DNA from: Dysosmobacter segnis
Lineage (GTDB): Bacteria; Bacillota; Clostridia; Oscillospirales; Oscillospiraceae
Reading direction: 5' to 3'
Assembly (NCBI RefSeq): GCF_014297285.1
Contig: NZ_JACOQI010000002.1
Location: forward strand, 310,001-374,000
DNA: 64,000 bases
Under the pieces are notes generated by a model. The model had not been told where the DNA came from, made no database searches, and worked only from the letters and a program-made list of their open reading frames with translations. The translations under genes were made by a program, and so were the position numbers. This document shows positions 23,519-31,916 of the stretch, one piece after another (position 1 is the first letter of the stretch; every line of letters begins with the position of its first letter).

Positions 23519-24523
23519 ATGCTCATCATTAACCTTTTTGGCGCTCCCGGTGCTGGTAAATCCACCGGAGCTGCCTATGTCTTCTCTCAGCTGAAAGCTG
23601 CCGGCGTTAATGCCGAGCTTGTCACCGAGTTCGCCAAAGATAAGGTATGGGAAGGGACAAAGGCTGTTTTCGAGAATCAGGCATACATCTTTGGCAAGCA
23701 GTATTTTCGCATCAGCCGGCTTGAGGGCAAGGTCGATGTGGTGATTACCGATTCACCTATCCTGCTCTCTGCGTTCTATAACGACAACGATCACGTACTG
23801 GGTGAAGAGTTCGATAAACTGGTTTTCAAAGTTTTCGACTACTATAATCGCATCGACGTATTTGTTCATCGGGTGAAGCCCTATAACGAAGCAGGACGCT
23901 TCCAGACCGAGGAAGAGAGCGATGCGATCAGCAAAGAGATGTTGCGTTTCTTGGATAAGTATGGTGTTAACTGTCTGCATATCAACGGTGATTTCGTAGG
24001 GTATGACAGCTTGGTTAATACCGTACTGGATGCTTTGGCAGCAGACGGCAAGCCTATTGTCTGCCCGCACCCTTCTGATTCGGCAGAAGCGCTAACGATT
24101 AAGGTGCGCTATCTCAGCGACAAGATCCAACCATTGGAATATATCGACGGCAAGTCTGATTGGGTTGACCTTCGGGCAGCTGAGGATGTTGAGCTGAAGA
24201 CCGGTGAGTCCAAGCTGATCCCCCTGGGAATTGCTATGCAGCTTCCCAAGGGTTATGAAGCAATCGTAGCTCCTCGCAGCTCAACCTATAAGAATTTCGG
24301 CATTCGTCAAACCAACAGTATTGGCGTAATCGACGAGACTTACTGTGGCGACAACGATCAGTGGTATTTCCCCGCCCGTGCAGACCGCCATACCGTTATT
24401 CATGCCGGCGATCGCATTTGCCAGTTTCGCATTGAGAAGCACCAGCCCCAGCTGTTTTTCGAGTCAGTCGATACGCTGGGCAACGCTGATCGAGGCGGTA
24501 TCGGGTCTACTGGGAAGAGGTGA
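23519..24523 (+). CDS. P-loop kinase-like domain fused to dUTPase
   Basis: 334 residues in two parts. The N-terminal part (1-180) is an AAA/NadR-kinase-like P-loop domain with GAPGAGKST at about 7-15 and [16 protein letters not shown] as Walker B region. The C-terminal part (about 195-334) is a trimeric-type dUTPase with all five motifs: [27 protein letters not shown] and RGGIGSTG. The second domain cleaves dUTP to dUMP, feeding ThyX. The first domain's substrate is unknown, perhaps a nucleoside or nucleotide. I know of no common precedent for this fusion. Confidence 0.85.
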   Translation: MLIINLFGAPGAGKSTGAAYVFSQLKAAGVNAELVTEFAKDKVWEGTKAVFENQAYIFGKQYFRISRLEGKVDVVITDSPILLSAFYNDNDHVLGEEFDKLVFKVFDYYNRIDVFVHRVKPYNEAGRFQTEEESDAISKEMLRFLDKYGVNCLHINGDFVGYDSLVNTVLDALAADGKPIVCPHPSDSAEALTIKVRYLSDKIQPLEYIDGKSDWVDLRAAEDVELKTGESKLIPLGIAMQLPKGYEAIVAPRSSTYKNFGIRQTNSIGVIDETYCGDNDQWYFPARADRHTVIHAGDRICQFRIEKHQPQLFFESVDTLGNADRGGIGSTGKR

Positions 24524-24528
24524 GTAAC

Positions 24529-24831
24529 GTGCTTCAGCAGAAGTATGTGAGGGGTTCTTTCCTTCTTGAGGAAAACGTTGATGATTCCAAAGTCTACTAC
24601 GAGCAGCACAAGGCTAAGGTAGATGAAGTTATAGCCTGGGCTAACCAGTTACACATCTCTTATGTAGCTTTTGGCCTTTCAGCAGATCACACTTATCTGT
24701 GCGAATACGAAGTTTACGGCCAGACCACACGGATGTGTAAGGGCGTTGCCTCTGAATTGAAAGCTATGCTTAAGCCTGAGTGGAAAGGCATTCGCATGGG
24801 ATACCAGGTTGAGGGGCATACGCTTCAATAA
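24529..24831 (+). CDS. Hypothetical protein
   Basis: About 100 residues. GTG at 24529 has GAGGTGA 6 bases upstream, so it is preferred to GTG at 24520. The sequence is mixed alpha/beta with no motif that I recognise. Confidence 0.55.
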   Translation: MLQQKYVRGSFLLEENVDDSKVYYEQHKAKVDEVIAWANQLHISYVAFGLSADHTYLCEYEVYGQTTRMCKGVASELKAMLKPEWKGIRMGYQVEGHTLQ

Positions 24832-24844
24832 GGAGAGCTAAAAC

Positions 24845-25030
24845 GTGAATGAAACACCAATTTCACCCACATCTAAATGGTGTGATAATCAGTCCGTAGA
24901 CGAGATGGGCAAAGTAATCTGCTTGGCTCATCTCGCCGAGGCCAGAGTTCCAGACTGTCCATACAAAAGTAAGGAGGAGCGAGCGAGTGCCAAATATCCT
25001 TGCTCCGACTATGAAGAGGTGAGAACATGA
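24845..25030 (+). CDS. Hypothetical small Cys-containing protein
   Basis: 61 residues with four spaced Cys (WCDNQ, ICLAH, DCPYK, PCSDY). GTG start after AAGGAGAG. It overlaps the next gene by 4 bases. Possibly zinc-binding. Confidence 0.5.
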   Translation: MNETPISPTSKWCDNQSVDEMGKVICLAHLAEARVPDCPYKSKEERASAKYPCSDYEEVRT

Positions 25031-25335
25031 AAGGTCTATTCCGAAAACGCGGAGGCGGTAAAACGACCGCCTTAGTTTACACATCAGCGATAACTGGATA
25101 TCCGATTGTCGTACCAACTACCATCAGCAAGCGTTACGTAAAAGACGTGGCACGGCGGGTAGGTGTATCTATCCCTGAACCGATTGTTATGTCTGAGGAT
25201 GCCAGAGGCCGTCGAATTGGTGGTGTGCTCATTGACAACGCCGAAGAAATCATCCGGGCATATGCTGCAGAGCATTTCAACGCCCCGGTCATAGCCTATA
25301 CCATAACGGTAGACGGGGATGGTGATAGCGCATGA
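25027..25335 (+). CDS. Short P-loop NTPase-like protein
   Basis: 102 residues with GGGKTTAL (about 11-18) as Walker A and GVLIDNAEE as a Walker B-like strand. It has the layout of a minimal or truncated P-loop ATPase. Full-size NTPases are more than 150 residues, so it may be a regulatory remnant. It overlaps both neighbours by 4 bases. Confidence 0.55.
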   Translation: MKGLFRKRGGGKTTALVYTSAITGYPIVVPTTISKRYVKDVARRVGVSIPEPIVMSEDARGRRIGGVLIDNAEEIIRAYAAEHFNAPVIAYTITVDGDGDSA

Positions 25336-26201
25336 GCCTCCTCCCTAATACGGTCGTCAATGGCAACTGTTTGGAAGTCATGAAGGAAATTGATGATGCG
25401 AGCATTGACATGATCCTTTGTGATTTGCCTTATGGGGCGACTCAGAACTCATGGGACTCGGTTATCCCGCCTGCTCCGCTCTGGGAGCAGTATGAGCGGA
25501 TTATCAAACCGAACTGTGCGATCCTGCTGTTCGGCCAGGATAAATTTACCGCTACCATGATGCTCTCTAACCCTAAGCTGCACCGCTACAATATCATCTG
25601 GGACAAGGTGCTAAAGAGCGGATTTCTCAACGCCAAGAAAATGCCGCTTAGAGAGCACGAGGATATTATGGTATTCTACAAATCTCCGCCGCCGTATCAT
25701 CCGCAAATGACAGTTGGCGAGAAAAACCACACCAAGGGCAAGGCCGTAGGGAAACAGGCGGAAGACGTTCATTCTAACCGGAGCTATGGCAATTATACAT
25801 TGGTAGAGTCGCCAGACGGTAACATGAAGTACCCAGCGTCAATTTGGCGCTTCCCTAAACCCCACCCGTCCGTAGCGCTCCACGCCACTGAAAAACCTGT
25901 TGATCTGTTGCGCTACGCAATCCGTACTTACACTGACAGGAATGCAATCGTCCTGGATAACTGTTGCGGCACCGGATCTACTCTCATTGCTGCCAAGCTG
26001 GAAGGACGCAGATACATTGGGATTGACAATGGCGTGTGCGATAAAAAGAAAAGCCCTTACTATGGAATGCCTTGGGCGCAAGTAGCTCAAATCAGATTGG
26101 AGGCGATCGACCATGAACCTGCCGATGAACCTGAACGACATCGACCTTTGGGAGAAGGAACTACTGAAGGGGTTTGCACTCCCTCTGGGGTTTCTGCCTG
26201 A
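25332..26201 (+). CDS. Site-specific DNA methyltransferase (N6A/N4C, beta type)
   Basis: 289 residues. The catalytic motif CDLPYG (motif IV) comes first (about 33-38) and the SAM-binding DNCCGTGSTLIAAKLEGRRYIGID (motif I) last (about 213-236), which is the beta-class order. No restriction enzyme gene is adjacent, so it is probably an orphan that protects the element's DNA from host restriction. Its last 89 bases overlap the next gene in another frame. Confidence 0.9.
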   Translation: MSLLPNTVVNGNCLEVMKEIDDASIDMILCDLPYGATQNSWDSVIPPAPLWEQYERIIKPNCAILLFGQDKFTATMMLSNPKLHRYNIIWDKVLKSGFLNAKKMPLREHEDIMVFYKSPPPYHPQMTVGEKNHTKGKAVGKQAEDVHSNRSYGNYTLVESPDGNMKYPASIWRFPKPHPSVALHATEKPVDLLRYAIRTYTDRNAIVLDNCCGTGSTLIAAKLEGRRYIGIDNGVCDKKKSPYYGMPWAQVAQIRLEAIDHEPADEPERHRPLGEGTTEGVCTPSGVSA

Positions 26202-26661
26202 AATCGGTGAAGTAGTGAACATTCTCGAACCGTTCAAAAGACTGACTATTTTTGAGCCGGTCGAAAAAGACGGAGAGACAACCGAAAAGAAAGTCACTGT
26301 AGGTATCATATACCGCTCCGATGGCTTATATGCTTGGGATAACAGCAGAGCTGTACCCAACGAGTATGACGAGGCTATCAAATGGAGTCCAGCCAGCCAG
26401 CTCCCGGAATATGCCATTCGGCGTAAGGCTATTGTCACCAAGTTCGAGTACAAGCCGCTTCGATCCTTTACCGCTGATGACATCAAACTTCTTCGGTTGG
26501 ACTATGCTTCACAAGATGATCCCCAGCTTCTTATGGAGGAATATCTGCCCATCAAGAACTTTGAGTTGTTGTATGGCTGGTGGAAACAGCACTATAAAGC
26601 GACCCTGAAAGACTGCGACAATCCACAGGCCATTATCCTCCATCTTGCTTCAACAGACTGA
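26113..26661 (+). CDS. Hypothetical protein, deeply overlapping the methyltransferase
   Basis: 182 residues with no recognised motif; aromatic-rich C-terminus (NFELLYGWWKQHYKATL). ATG at 26113 has TTGGAGG 10 bases upstream, inside the methyltransferase gene. An 89-base overlap is longer than usual here; in-frame ATG at 26125 would still overlap. Confidence 0.55.
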   Translation: MNLPMNLNDIDLWEKELLKGFALPLGFLPEIGEVVNILEPFKRLTIFEPVEKDGETTEKKVTVGIIYRSDGLYAWDNSRAVPNEYDEAIKWSPASQLPEYAIRRKAIVTKFEYKPLRSFTADDIKLLRLDYASQDDPQLLMEEYLPIKNFELLYGWWKQHYKATLKDCDNPQAIILHLASTD

Positions 26662-26674
26662 CAACAAACTTCAT

Positions 26675-26692
26675 TAGCAACAAAGAAAATCA
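26675..26692 (+). repeat. 18-nt leader repeat, copy 7
   Basis: TAGCAACAAAGAAAATCA, the A variant, lies 13 bases after the preceding stop and runs into the left arm of the promoter hairpin. Confidence 0.85.
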
Positions 26693-26727
26693 CGGCTTCC
26701 CTCTTGACAAATTGGGAGGCCGTGATT
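26688..26727 (+). promoter_or_regulatory. Inverted repeat spanning the promoter
   Basis: AATCACGGCTTCCC and GGGAGGCCGTGATT form a 14-bp stem with one mismatch, with the -35 box in the loop and the -10 box at the right edge. It could be an operator for a dimeric regulator or extrude as a cruciform. With no T run it is not a terminator. Confidence 0.65.
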
Positions 26728-26732
26728 ATACT
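26704..26732 (+). promoter_or_regulatory. Strong sigma-70-type promoter
   Basis: A perfect TTGACA (26704-26709), 17-base spacer and TATACT (26727-26732). The expected start point is near 26739-26740, which is the first base of leader-repeat copy 8. Confidence 0.85.
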
Positions 26733-26739
26733 ATGTATA

Positions 26740-26757
26740 TAGCAACAAAGTAAATTA
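26740..26757 (+). repeat. 18-nt leader repeat, copy 8, at the expected transcript start
   Basis: A perfect consensus copy beginning 8 bases after the -10 box, so the mRNA would start with it. AGGAGG follows 13 bases after its end. Identity with copy 4 extends 4 more bases. Confidence 0.9.
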
Positions 26758-26783
26758 TTCTATCCTTATAGGAGGACTGCCAA

Positions 26784-27236
26784 ATGAAAGTAGCTATGGT
26801 AAAGCATAAGCCCTATGGCAAGGTGTTCTGGTTCGAGATCCCTGAGCACTTTGTAGGCAAACTTCAGCCCGGATTTCGCGTGGCCTGTAATACAGCGCGT
26901 GGTCGGCGGTATGGCACCGTAGTGGCTGCGGATCTTGACGAGCAGGATGTGAAAGAGGTTATGTTGGCCTCCGGCGCTACCTTCCCGCTCTCCACAATCG
27001 AAGCCACCACCCAGAAGGTACTGATGAGCGCCATCAAGATTCCGGGATATATGGCCCGCACAAAGCCCAGCGATGAGAAGATCGCAAAGCGTTTTCTGGA
27101 GTTCTATCATACCGGCCAGTTCAATACCAATGTTGCCCTGGACGATAACGCCGTCTTGATTGACGGCTATTCCGCCTATCTGGTAGCGCAAAAAGTTGGT
27201 CTCACGTTCCTCCCTGCAATCTACAAGGAGGTCTGA
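26784..27236 (+). CDS. Hypothetical protein with SH3-like start
   Basis: 150 residues. The part KLQPGFRVACNTARGRRYGTVVAAD (about 30-53) reads like a small SH3-like beta barrel, of the kind seen in PriA or in phage accessory proteins. The rest is unrecognised. It is the first gene after a strong promoter. Confidence 0.55.
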   Translation: MKVAMVKHKPYGKVFWFEIPEHFVGKLQPGFRVACNTARGRRYGTVVAADLDEQDVKEVMLASGATFPLSTIEATTQKVLMSAIKIPGYMARTKPSDEKIAKRFLEFYHTGQFNTNVALDDNAVLIDGYSAYLVAQKVGLTFLPAIYKEV

Positions 27237-27239
27237 GGT

Positions 27240-27980
27240 ATGCCCGGATTTGTAAAACCTACAAGAAAGGTCGTCAACATTGAAGACGCCTTTGGAGAGC
27301 TGATTGGGAAGAAACTCATAAAGGATCTCCATGACAATGAGGAGATTTGCCCTGTTTGTCATGGTACCGGCCTCCGTATCGAAGATAATCCTTATGGGTT
27401 GTCTGACGACCCCGATAAGAGAGCCGGCCAATTCCCCTACAAGCACCAGTCTATCCGGTTCTGCCCGAACTGTTATAACGGTGTTGTACGTTTTTGCCCC
27501 GACTGTGGAAAGCAGATTCCGAGATGCCGAACACTTTGCGACTGCGACGCCGTTGTGCAGCGCCGCCAGCAGGAAGAAAACCGCAAAGAAAAAGAACGGC
27601 TCGAAAAAGCAGAAAAGCACGAGCCGGATGCGCTCGGGTCGTTGTTTACAATGGCGCAAAGTGGCTTCTACCCTCACAACGAAGGATATTTCAGCTGCTG
27701 GGAGGATTTCTTTGATAGCTGGAATGAAGATTGTGAAGAGTTTACGGAGAAGCCGCTGTACGTATGGGGAACCGAAGAGGTAGAGATGAGTTTCGATGCT
27801 TCAAGCATTGTATCTGACGCCTGCGAGGATATGTATGAAGACGCCTATGATGACATTGGAGCAGACGCTGTTGCCGAAATGCAGCGCTACCTCGACGAGT
27901 GGAAAAAGAAATATGGGCGCACGTCCTATTTACTGACTACCAAGCACGCTATCCGTATTCCTTGGGAGGAGATGAAATAA
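27240..27980 (+). CDS. Zinc-ribbon protein with long acidic tail
   Basis: 246 residues. A treble set of Cys pairs (CPVCHGTG, CPNC, CPDCGKQIPRCRTLCDC) resembles a DnaJ-type or rubredoxin-like zinc module. It is followed by a Lys/Glu-rich helix and an acidic C-terminal half. No enzyme motif. AGGTCTGAGGT precedes the start and Thg1 follows 2 bases later. Confidence 0.6.
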   Translation: MPGFVKPTRKVVNIEDAFGELIGKKLIKDLHDNEEICPVCHGTGLRIEDNPYGLSDDPDKRAGQFPYKHQSIRFCPNCYNGVVRFCPDCGKQIPRCRTLCDCDAVVQRRQQEENRKEKERLEKAEKHEPDALGSLFTMAQSGFYPHNEGYFSCWEDFFDSWNEDCEEFTEKPLYVWGTEEVEMSFDASSIVSDACEDMYEDAYDDIGADAVAEMQRYLDEWKKKYGRTSYLLTTKHAIRIPWEEMK

Positions 27981-27982
27981 CA

Positions 27983-28843
27983 ATGGCAAAGAAAAACGAC
28001 AGTCTGGGCGACCGCATGAAAGGCTATGAGGGTGTTTCTCGCAACTTCTTAACCCGCCGTGTACCTGCGATCATCCGGCTTGACGGCAAGGCATTCCATA
28101 CCTTCACGAAGGGCATGGAAAAACCTTTCGACCCCGTACTGACTCAGGCTATGCAGGAGACGATGAAGTATCTCTGTGAGAACATCCAGGGCTGTGTGCT
28201 TGGATACACTCAGTCCGATGAGATCACTCTGGTGCTGACAGACTATGCTACTATTCAGACCGACGCTTGGTTTGGCTATAACATTCAGAAAATGTGCAGT
28301 GTTTCGGCGTCGATGGCGACACTGGCCTTTAATAAGGCTTTTAATAAAGAAGTCGTGCAGTTCTTCTTGAGGAATGATATTGAAGATGCGCAACGCAATG
28401 GCGACACTTCTGATAGAGCATTAGCAAGCGCTATTCTATACGCTAATTATGATACTTCTCTTAAAAGAGGTGCCATGTTCGATTCCCGCGCTTTCTCTGT
28501 CCCCAAGGAAGAGGTTTGTAACTGTCTGATCTGGCGGCAGCAGGACGCAACCCGAAACAGCATTGAGGCCGTAGGTCAGGCCAATTTTAGCCACCACGAG
28601 CTGCACAAAAAGACCTGCAACATGATTCAGGAAATGCTTTGGTCTCAGAGAGGCATTAACTGGAACGATTTCCCCACAGAGCTGAAGCGCGGTTCCTGTT
28701 GCATTAAACGGCAGTTTGAAGAAACCATCGACGATCCTCGCACCCCCGGCCAGAAAATTACCGTATGCCGTAACAGATGGATCATCGACCACGAAATTCC
28801 CGTCTTCACTCAGGATCGGGAATATATCGAAAAGCTGATTTAA
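27983..28843 (+). CDS. tRNA-His guanylyltransferase (Thg1)-like protein
   Basis: A 286-residue enzyme of the reverse (3'-to-5') polymerase family. RLDGKAFHTFTKGMEKPFD (about 25-43) carries the first catalytic Asp and nucleotide contacts, and YTQSDEITLVL has the second acidic site. Bacterial and phage members (TLPs) can repair tRNA 5' ends. No tRNA gene is visible beside it, so its substrate is probably host tRNA. The family is clear; the role is inferred. Confidence 0.9.
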   Translation: MAKKNDSLGDRMKGYEGVSRNFLTRRVPAIIRLDGKAFHTFTKGMEKPFDPVLTQAMQETMKYLCENIQGCVLGYTQSDEITLVLTDYATIQTDAWFGYNIQKMCSVSASMATLAFNKAFNKEVVQFFLRNDIEDAQRNGDTSDRALASAILYANYDTSLKRGAMFDSRAFSVPKEEVCNCLIWRQQDATRNSIEAVGQANFSHHELHKKTCNMIQEMLWSQRGINWNDFPTELKRGSCCIKRQFEETIDDPRTPGQKITVCRNRWIIDHEIPVFTQDREYIEKLI

Positions 28844-28856
28844 GGAGGTCATAAAA

Positions 28857-29171
28857 ATGTCCCATATCTATGAGAATGATACGAAACCCATTCTGAGCGA
28901 CCCTCCGTACCTGCTGCAATTCATTTTGGCCGCGGTACTGTCTGTGCTCTGCGGAGCGACCATCATGTTCATGTGGAACTGGTTCGTTGTTCCTCTCGGA
29001 CTGCCTATGATTGGTCTGGTGCAAGCGCTGGGCCTTGATACACTCATCACATTCATTGTGACTACCAGAGTCAATACCAACCCCGGCCCGTTCTGGGATC
29101 GCTGGATTATTGCTATCACCTACGCACTTCTCACACTGTTCAGCGGGTGGCTGCTCCACTTCTTCATGTAA
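28857..29171 (+). CDS. Small membrane protein
   Basis: 104 residues with three predicted helices (about 20-45, 47-67 and 78-102). AAGGAGG precedes the start. Function unknown; possible membrane exclusion or holin-like role cannot be told apart. Confidence 0.65.
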   Translation: MSHIYENDTKPILSDPPYLLQFILAAVLSVLCGATIMFMWNWFVVPLGLPMIGLVQALGLDTLITFIVTTRVNTNPGPFWDRWIIAITYALLTLFSGWLLHFFM

Positions 29172-29188
29172 CCCAGGAGGATATCACA

Positions 29189-30154
29189 ATGGATACACAA
29201 ATGGTATTGACCCACACGGGTAAAATCTACTTCAACCGATCGCTCGGTTTGGAGTTTCTTACCGTGGGTGACTACGGCAAAGAAAACAACATCAAAGCCG
29301 ACTTCCTCGGTTTAACCAAAAAGATTGAAGGAGTTCAGCACCACGATGTTGACCTTATGGACAAGTGGGTAGCGACTATCAGCAGCCAGAAGGGATGCCC
29401 CATGAAATGTACCTTCTGCGATGTTCATAAATACGGCTTCTTCGGGAATGCCTCTCTGCCTGATCTCGAATATCAGATCCGCTACATTATTGAACATGAG
29501 GATGTCCGTTTTACCAACCGTTTTAATGTCCACTACGCTCGCATGGGTGAGCCGACTTGGAATCCTGCAGTGCTGGATTTTACCGAGTCCCGATTGGACG
29601 ACCTGGTTAAAGAGTGTGGTCTTCACGCTGTTACCATTCATCCCGTAGTTTCCACCATGATGCCTCGTAGCAATAACGACCTCCACAGCTATTTGAAGCA
29701 CTGGTGCGAGATCAAGAATACCCAGCGGAATGGTGAAGCTGGGCTGCAACTTAGTATCAACAGCACTTCGGACGACCAGCGGGAAGCTCAGTTCGCCGAC
29801 AAATCCCTGAGCCTGAGAGAAATCGCCAATATCGCCAGCGATTTACCTATGCCGGTTGGCAGAAAGTACACGTTGAACTTCGCTGTAACCGAAGCAACGA
29901 TTTTGGACGCCAAAGTGCTCGACTCCCTCTTTGACCGCGATAAGTTTATCGTCAAGATTACTCCGATCCATCAAACCAAAGCTGCCCTGGAACACAACTA
30001 CGATATCACTACCAGCTACGACGATTACAGCGTCTACGACAAATTCGAGCAGCCCTTGCTTGATTTGGGCTGGGACGTAATCGTGTTTGTTCCCAGCAAG
30101 GAAGAGGATTCCGACCGCATTACCTGCGGCAACGCTCTTATTAGCGAGGTATAA
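29189..30154 (+). CDS. RlmN-like radical SAM protein
   Basis: 321 residues. The cluster motif is GCPMKCTFCDVHKYGFFGN (C-x3-C-x2-C, about 70-88), followed by ARMGEPTWN (the GEPL-type loop). A C-terminal ITCGNAL places a Cys where RlmN/Cfr enzymes carry their methyl-bearing Cys. RlmN methylates A2503 of 23S rRNA and some tRNAs; this copy is about 40 residues shorter than host RlmN and lacks much of the N-terminal domain. Substrate unknown. Confidence 0.8.
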   Translation: MDTQMVLTHTGKIYFNRSLGLEFLTVGDYGKENNIKADFLGLTKKIEGVQHHDVDLMDKWVATISSQKGCPMKCTFCDVHKYGFFGNASLPDLEYQIRYIIEHEDVRFTNRFNVHYARMGEPTWNPAVLDFTESRLDDLVKECGLHAVTIHPVVSTMMPRSNNDLHSYLKHWCEIKNTQRNGEAGLQLSINSTSDDQREAQFADKSLSLREIANIASDLPMPVGRKYTLNFAVTEATILDAKVLDSLFDRDKFIVKITPIHQTKAALEHNYDITTSYDDYSVYDKFEQPLLDLGWDVIVFVPSKEEDSDRITCGNALISEV

Positions 30155-30158
30155 CACA

Positions 30159-30992
30159 ATGACTGAACAAGAGAAACTAATCAATGTTGATTTGTATGGC
30201 GACGGTAGCCGTAACTCGCGGCTTCGCGCAGAGTACATTTATTGCGATCATGCCGATGTGTGTTCGGTATACAAGGAAGGAAAATGCTTCCGTAAAACGA
30301 CACTATTTGGCGTTCGTTGTGAATTTGGCCGCATAGCCTGTGTTGATGGCGGCACAAAGAAAACCAAGATGTACGGTCGTGTTTATAGCGAGGCCAAAGA
30401 CTCTGAGCGATACCATAAGCTCTCTTACCCCAACAACACCTACATCGCAAAAATCGGCGACGGTGCTTTTCTCGCGCCACCCTATGTTAGAATCGAACGT
30501 GGCCCGGATTCCAGGCTATTCTGTCATGATCCTGGGTTCGGTTGCAATCGTCTCTTTGTCCCTATTGACGAGCTGACGCCCGACAATATCAATCGAATTT
30601 GCACCTACCATCCGCGTGCTATGCTGGGTGGAGAGATTAAGAGCTATCAGACAGAAACCATCCCGATCTTTCTCCACCAGTTGTCCAAACTGTTCCCGGA
30701 GCAGTACAACGCTTTCATCGCGGCGTTCCCGGATTATGAGCTGAAGGCTCCTGATTATCGTGGGAAATATGCGAAGCTGTCAACCTGCAATCGTGAGCTG
30801 ACCTATCGTGACGCGCATGGCAACTCTTTCCGTTTTGACGGCGATGAGTTGGTATGTGACAAGTATCGGATTGGCGGGTTCATGCCGTTCTCATCCTCTG
30901 GTTACGCACAAATGCGTATTCCGGTGACAGATGATATGCAGGTAAAAATCACCGACAGCAACCAAGTCACGGATCAAACCGTTCTTATGTAA
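30159..30992 (+). CDS. Hypothetical protein
   Basis: 277 residues with early Cys (YCDHADVCSVYKEGKCF, RCEFGRIAC) that may bind metal, and a beta-rich C-terminal half. No family recognised. ATG 4 bases after the preceding stop; no strong ribosome site of its own, so probably coupled. Confidence 0.6.
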   Translation: MTEQEKLINVDLYGDGSRNSRLRAEYIYCDHADVCSVYKEGKCFRKTTLFGVRCEFGRIACVDGGTKKTKMYGRVYSEAKDSERYHKLSYPNNTYIAKIGDGAFLAPPYVRIERGPDSRLFCHDPGFGCNRLFVPIDELTPDNINRICTYHPRAMLGGEIKSYQTETIPIFLHQLSKLFPEQYNAFIAAFPDYELKAPDYRGKYAKLSTCNRELTYRDAHGNSFRFDGDELVCDKYRIGGFMPFSSSGYAQMRIPVTDDMQVKITDSNQVTDQTVLM

Positions 30993-31007
30993 TCATAAAC
31001 CCTCAGT

Positions 31008-31025
31008 TAGCAACAAAGTAAATCA
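31008..31025 (+). repeat. 18-nt leader repeat, copy 9
   Basis: TAGCAACAAAGTAAATCA is 15 bases after the preceding stop and directly before the AGAGGTTG ribosome site of the next gene. Confidence 0.85.
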
Positions 31026-31041
31026 ATCAGAGGTTGCAAAG

Positions 31042-31344
31042 ATGAAAACCCATACTCTCAAATTCAAAGGATATCACGGGCGATCCAAAAAGATTGCTGA
31101 GATCCGTGATCTGAACGAAGCAGGCCAGCCTAAATCCGACCAGGATATTTTGGATGAGGCGTTTTTGCTGATTCATGCGTTCTGCGCCGGACGTGGCGTC
31201 AAGATTTATTACATCCGAGCTTGGAATCGCAACGGTGTCACCATTTTTGATGTAGGAAGCCATACCGAGTTCTTTCATCTTACCCCGGCAGTCAGTCTCT
31301 ACACAGACACCGCTTCATCAGAAAGGAGCGAACAGAATGGCTAA
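31042..31344 (+). CDS. Hypothetical protein
   Basis: 100 residues, basic at the start (KTHTLKFKGYHGRSKKIAEI), no recognised motif. First gene after repeat copy 9; overlaps the next gene by 8 bases. Confidence 0.55.
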   Translation: MKTHTLKFKGYHGRSKKIAEIRDLNEAGQPKSDQDILDEAFLLIHAFCAGRGVKIYYIRAWNRNGVTIFDVGSHTEFFHLTPAVSLYTDTASSERSEQNG

Positions 31345-31915
31345 AGTTTCAACCAGAACCCCGCCGCTCATTTCCCTTTATTTCTGCCAAGAAAGAGGCG
31401 ACCCTGACTATGGGTCTTGCCTCTGGGCAGTTTTTAACTTCGATCTCGAACGATATGAGCTGTCCATTACATCCGACTGTGGGAACTACGCCTACGGTTG
31501 GGTTCCTACGCACAAGAGCGAGAGCTTTATGCACCTCATGGCAAGGTTAGACTCCGGCTATTTGCTGGATAAACTCGCCAGCCCGTGCGTTATCAACGAA
31601 GAAGCCACCTTTGAGGCTGTAAAAGAACTCATGGAGGCTTTGGGCGTTGATTTCTCAGAGACAGATCGTTGGGGAGACCCCGTATTCGATATGGACGAAA
31701 TCAAAGACAGTTGCTATCAGAGCAACGAGCGAGATGTCCACGATGCCTTGGAGCGAAAGTTCGAGGGCACGTCTATGGAGACCTGTGACGACTATGATCT
31801 CTGGAGCTGTATTCAAAAAGACTTCACGACCAACGCTAAGAAAATTGTGCAGGTCTTCATGGAATACATTCAACCTGTGTGCAAAAAGATTTCTGATGAC
31901 GAAAAGAGAGGTTGA
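31337..31915 (+). CDS. Hypothetical protein
   Basis: 192 residues with a Trp/Tyr-rich first half (YGSCLWAVFNFDLERYELSI) and an acidic helical second half. AAAGGAG precedes the start. No family recognised. Confidence 0.55.
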   Translation: MAKVSTRTPPLISLYFCQERGDPDYGSCLWAVFNFDLERYELSITSDCGNYAYGWVPTHKSESFMHLMARLDSGYLLDKLASPCVINEEATFEAVKELMEALGVDFSETDRWGDPVFDMDEIKDSCYQSNERDVHDALERKFEGTSMETCDDYDLWSCIQKDFTTNAKKIVQVFMEYIQPVCKKISDDEKRG

Positions 31916-31916
31916 G

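Noticed and set aside
1401..31025. CRISPR array from the nine 18-nt repeats
   Set aside because: Copies are kilobases apart, too short, and no cas gene is present.
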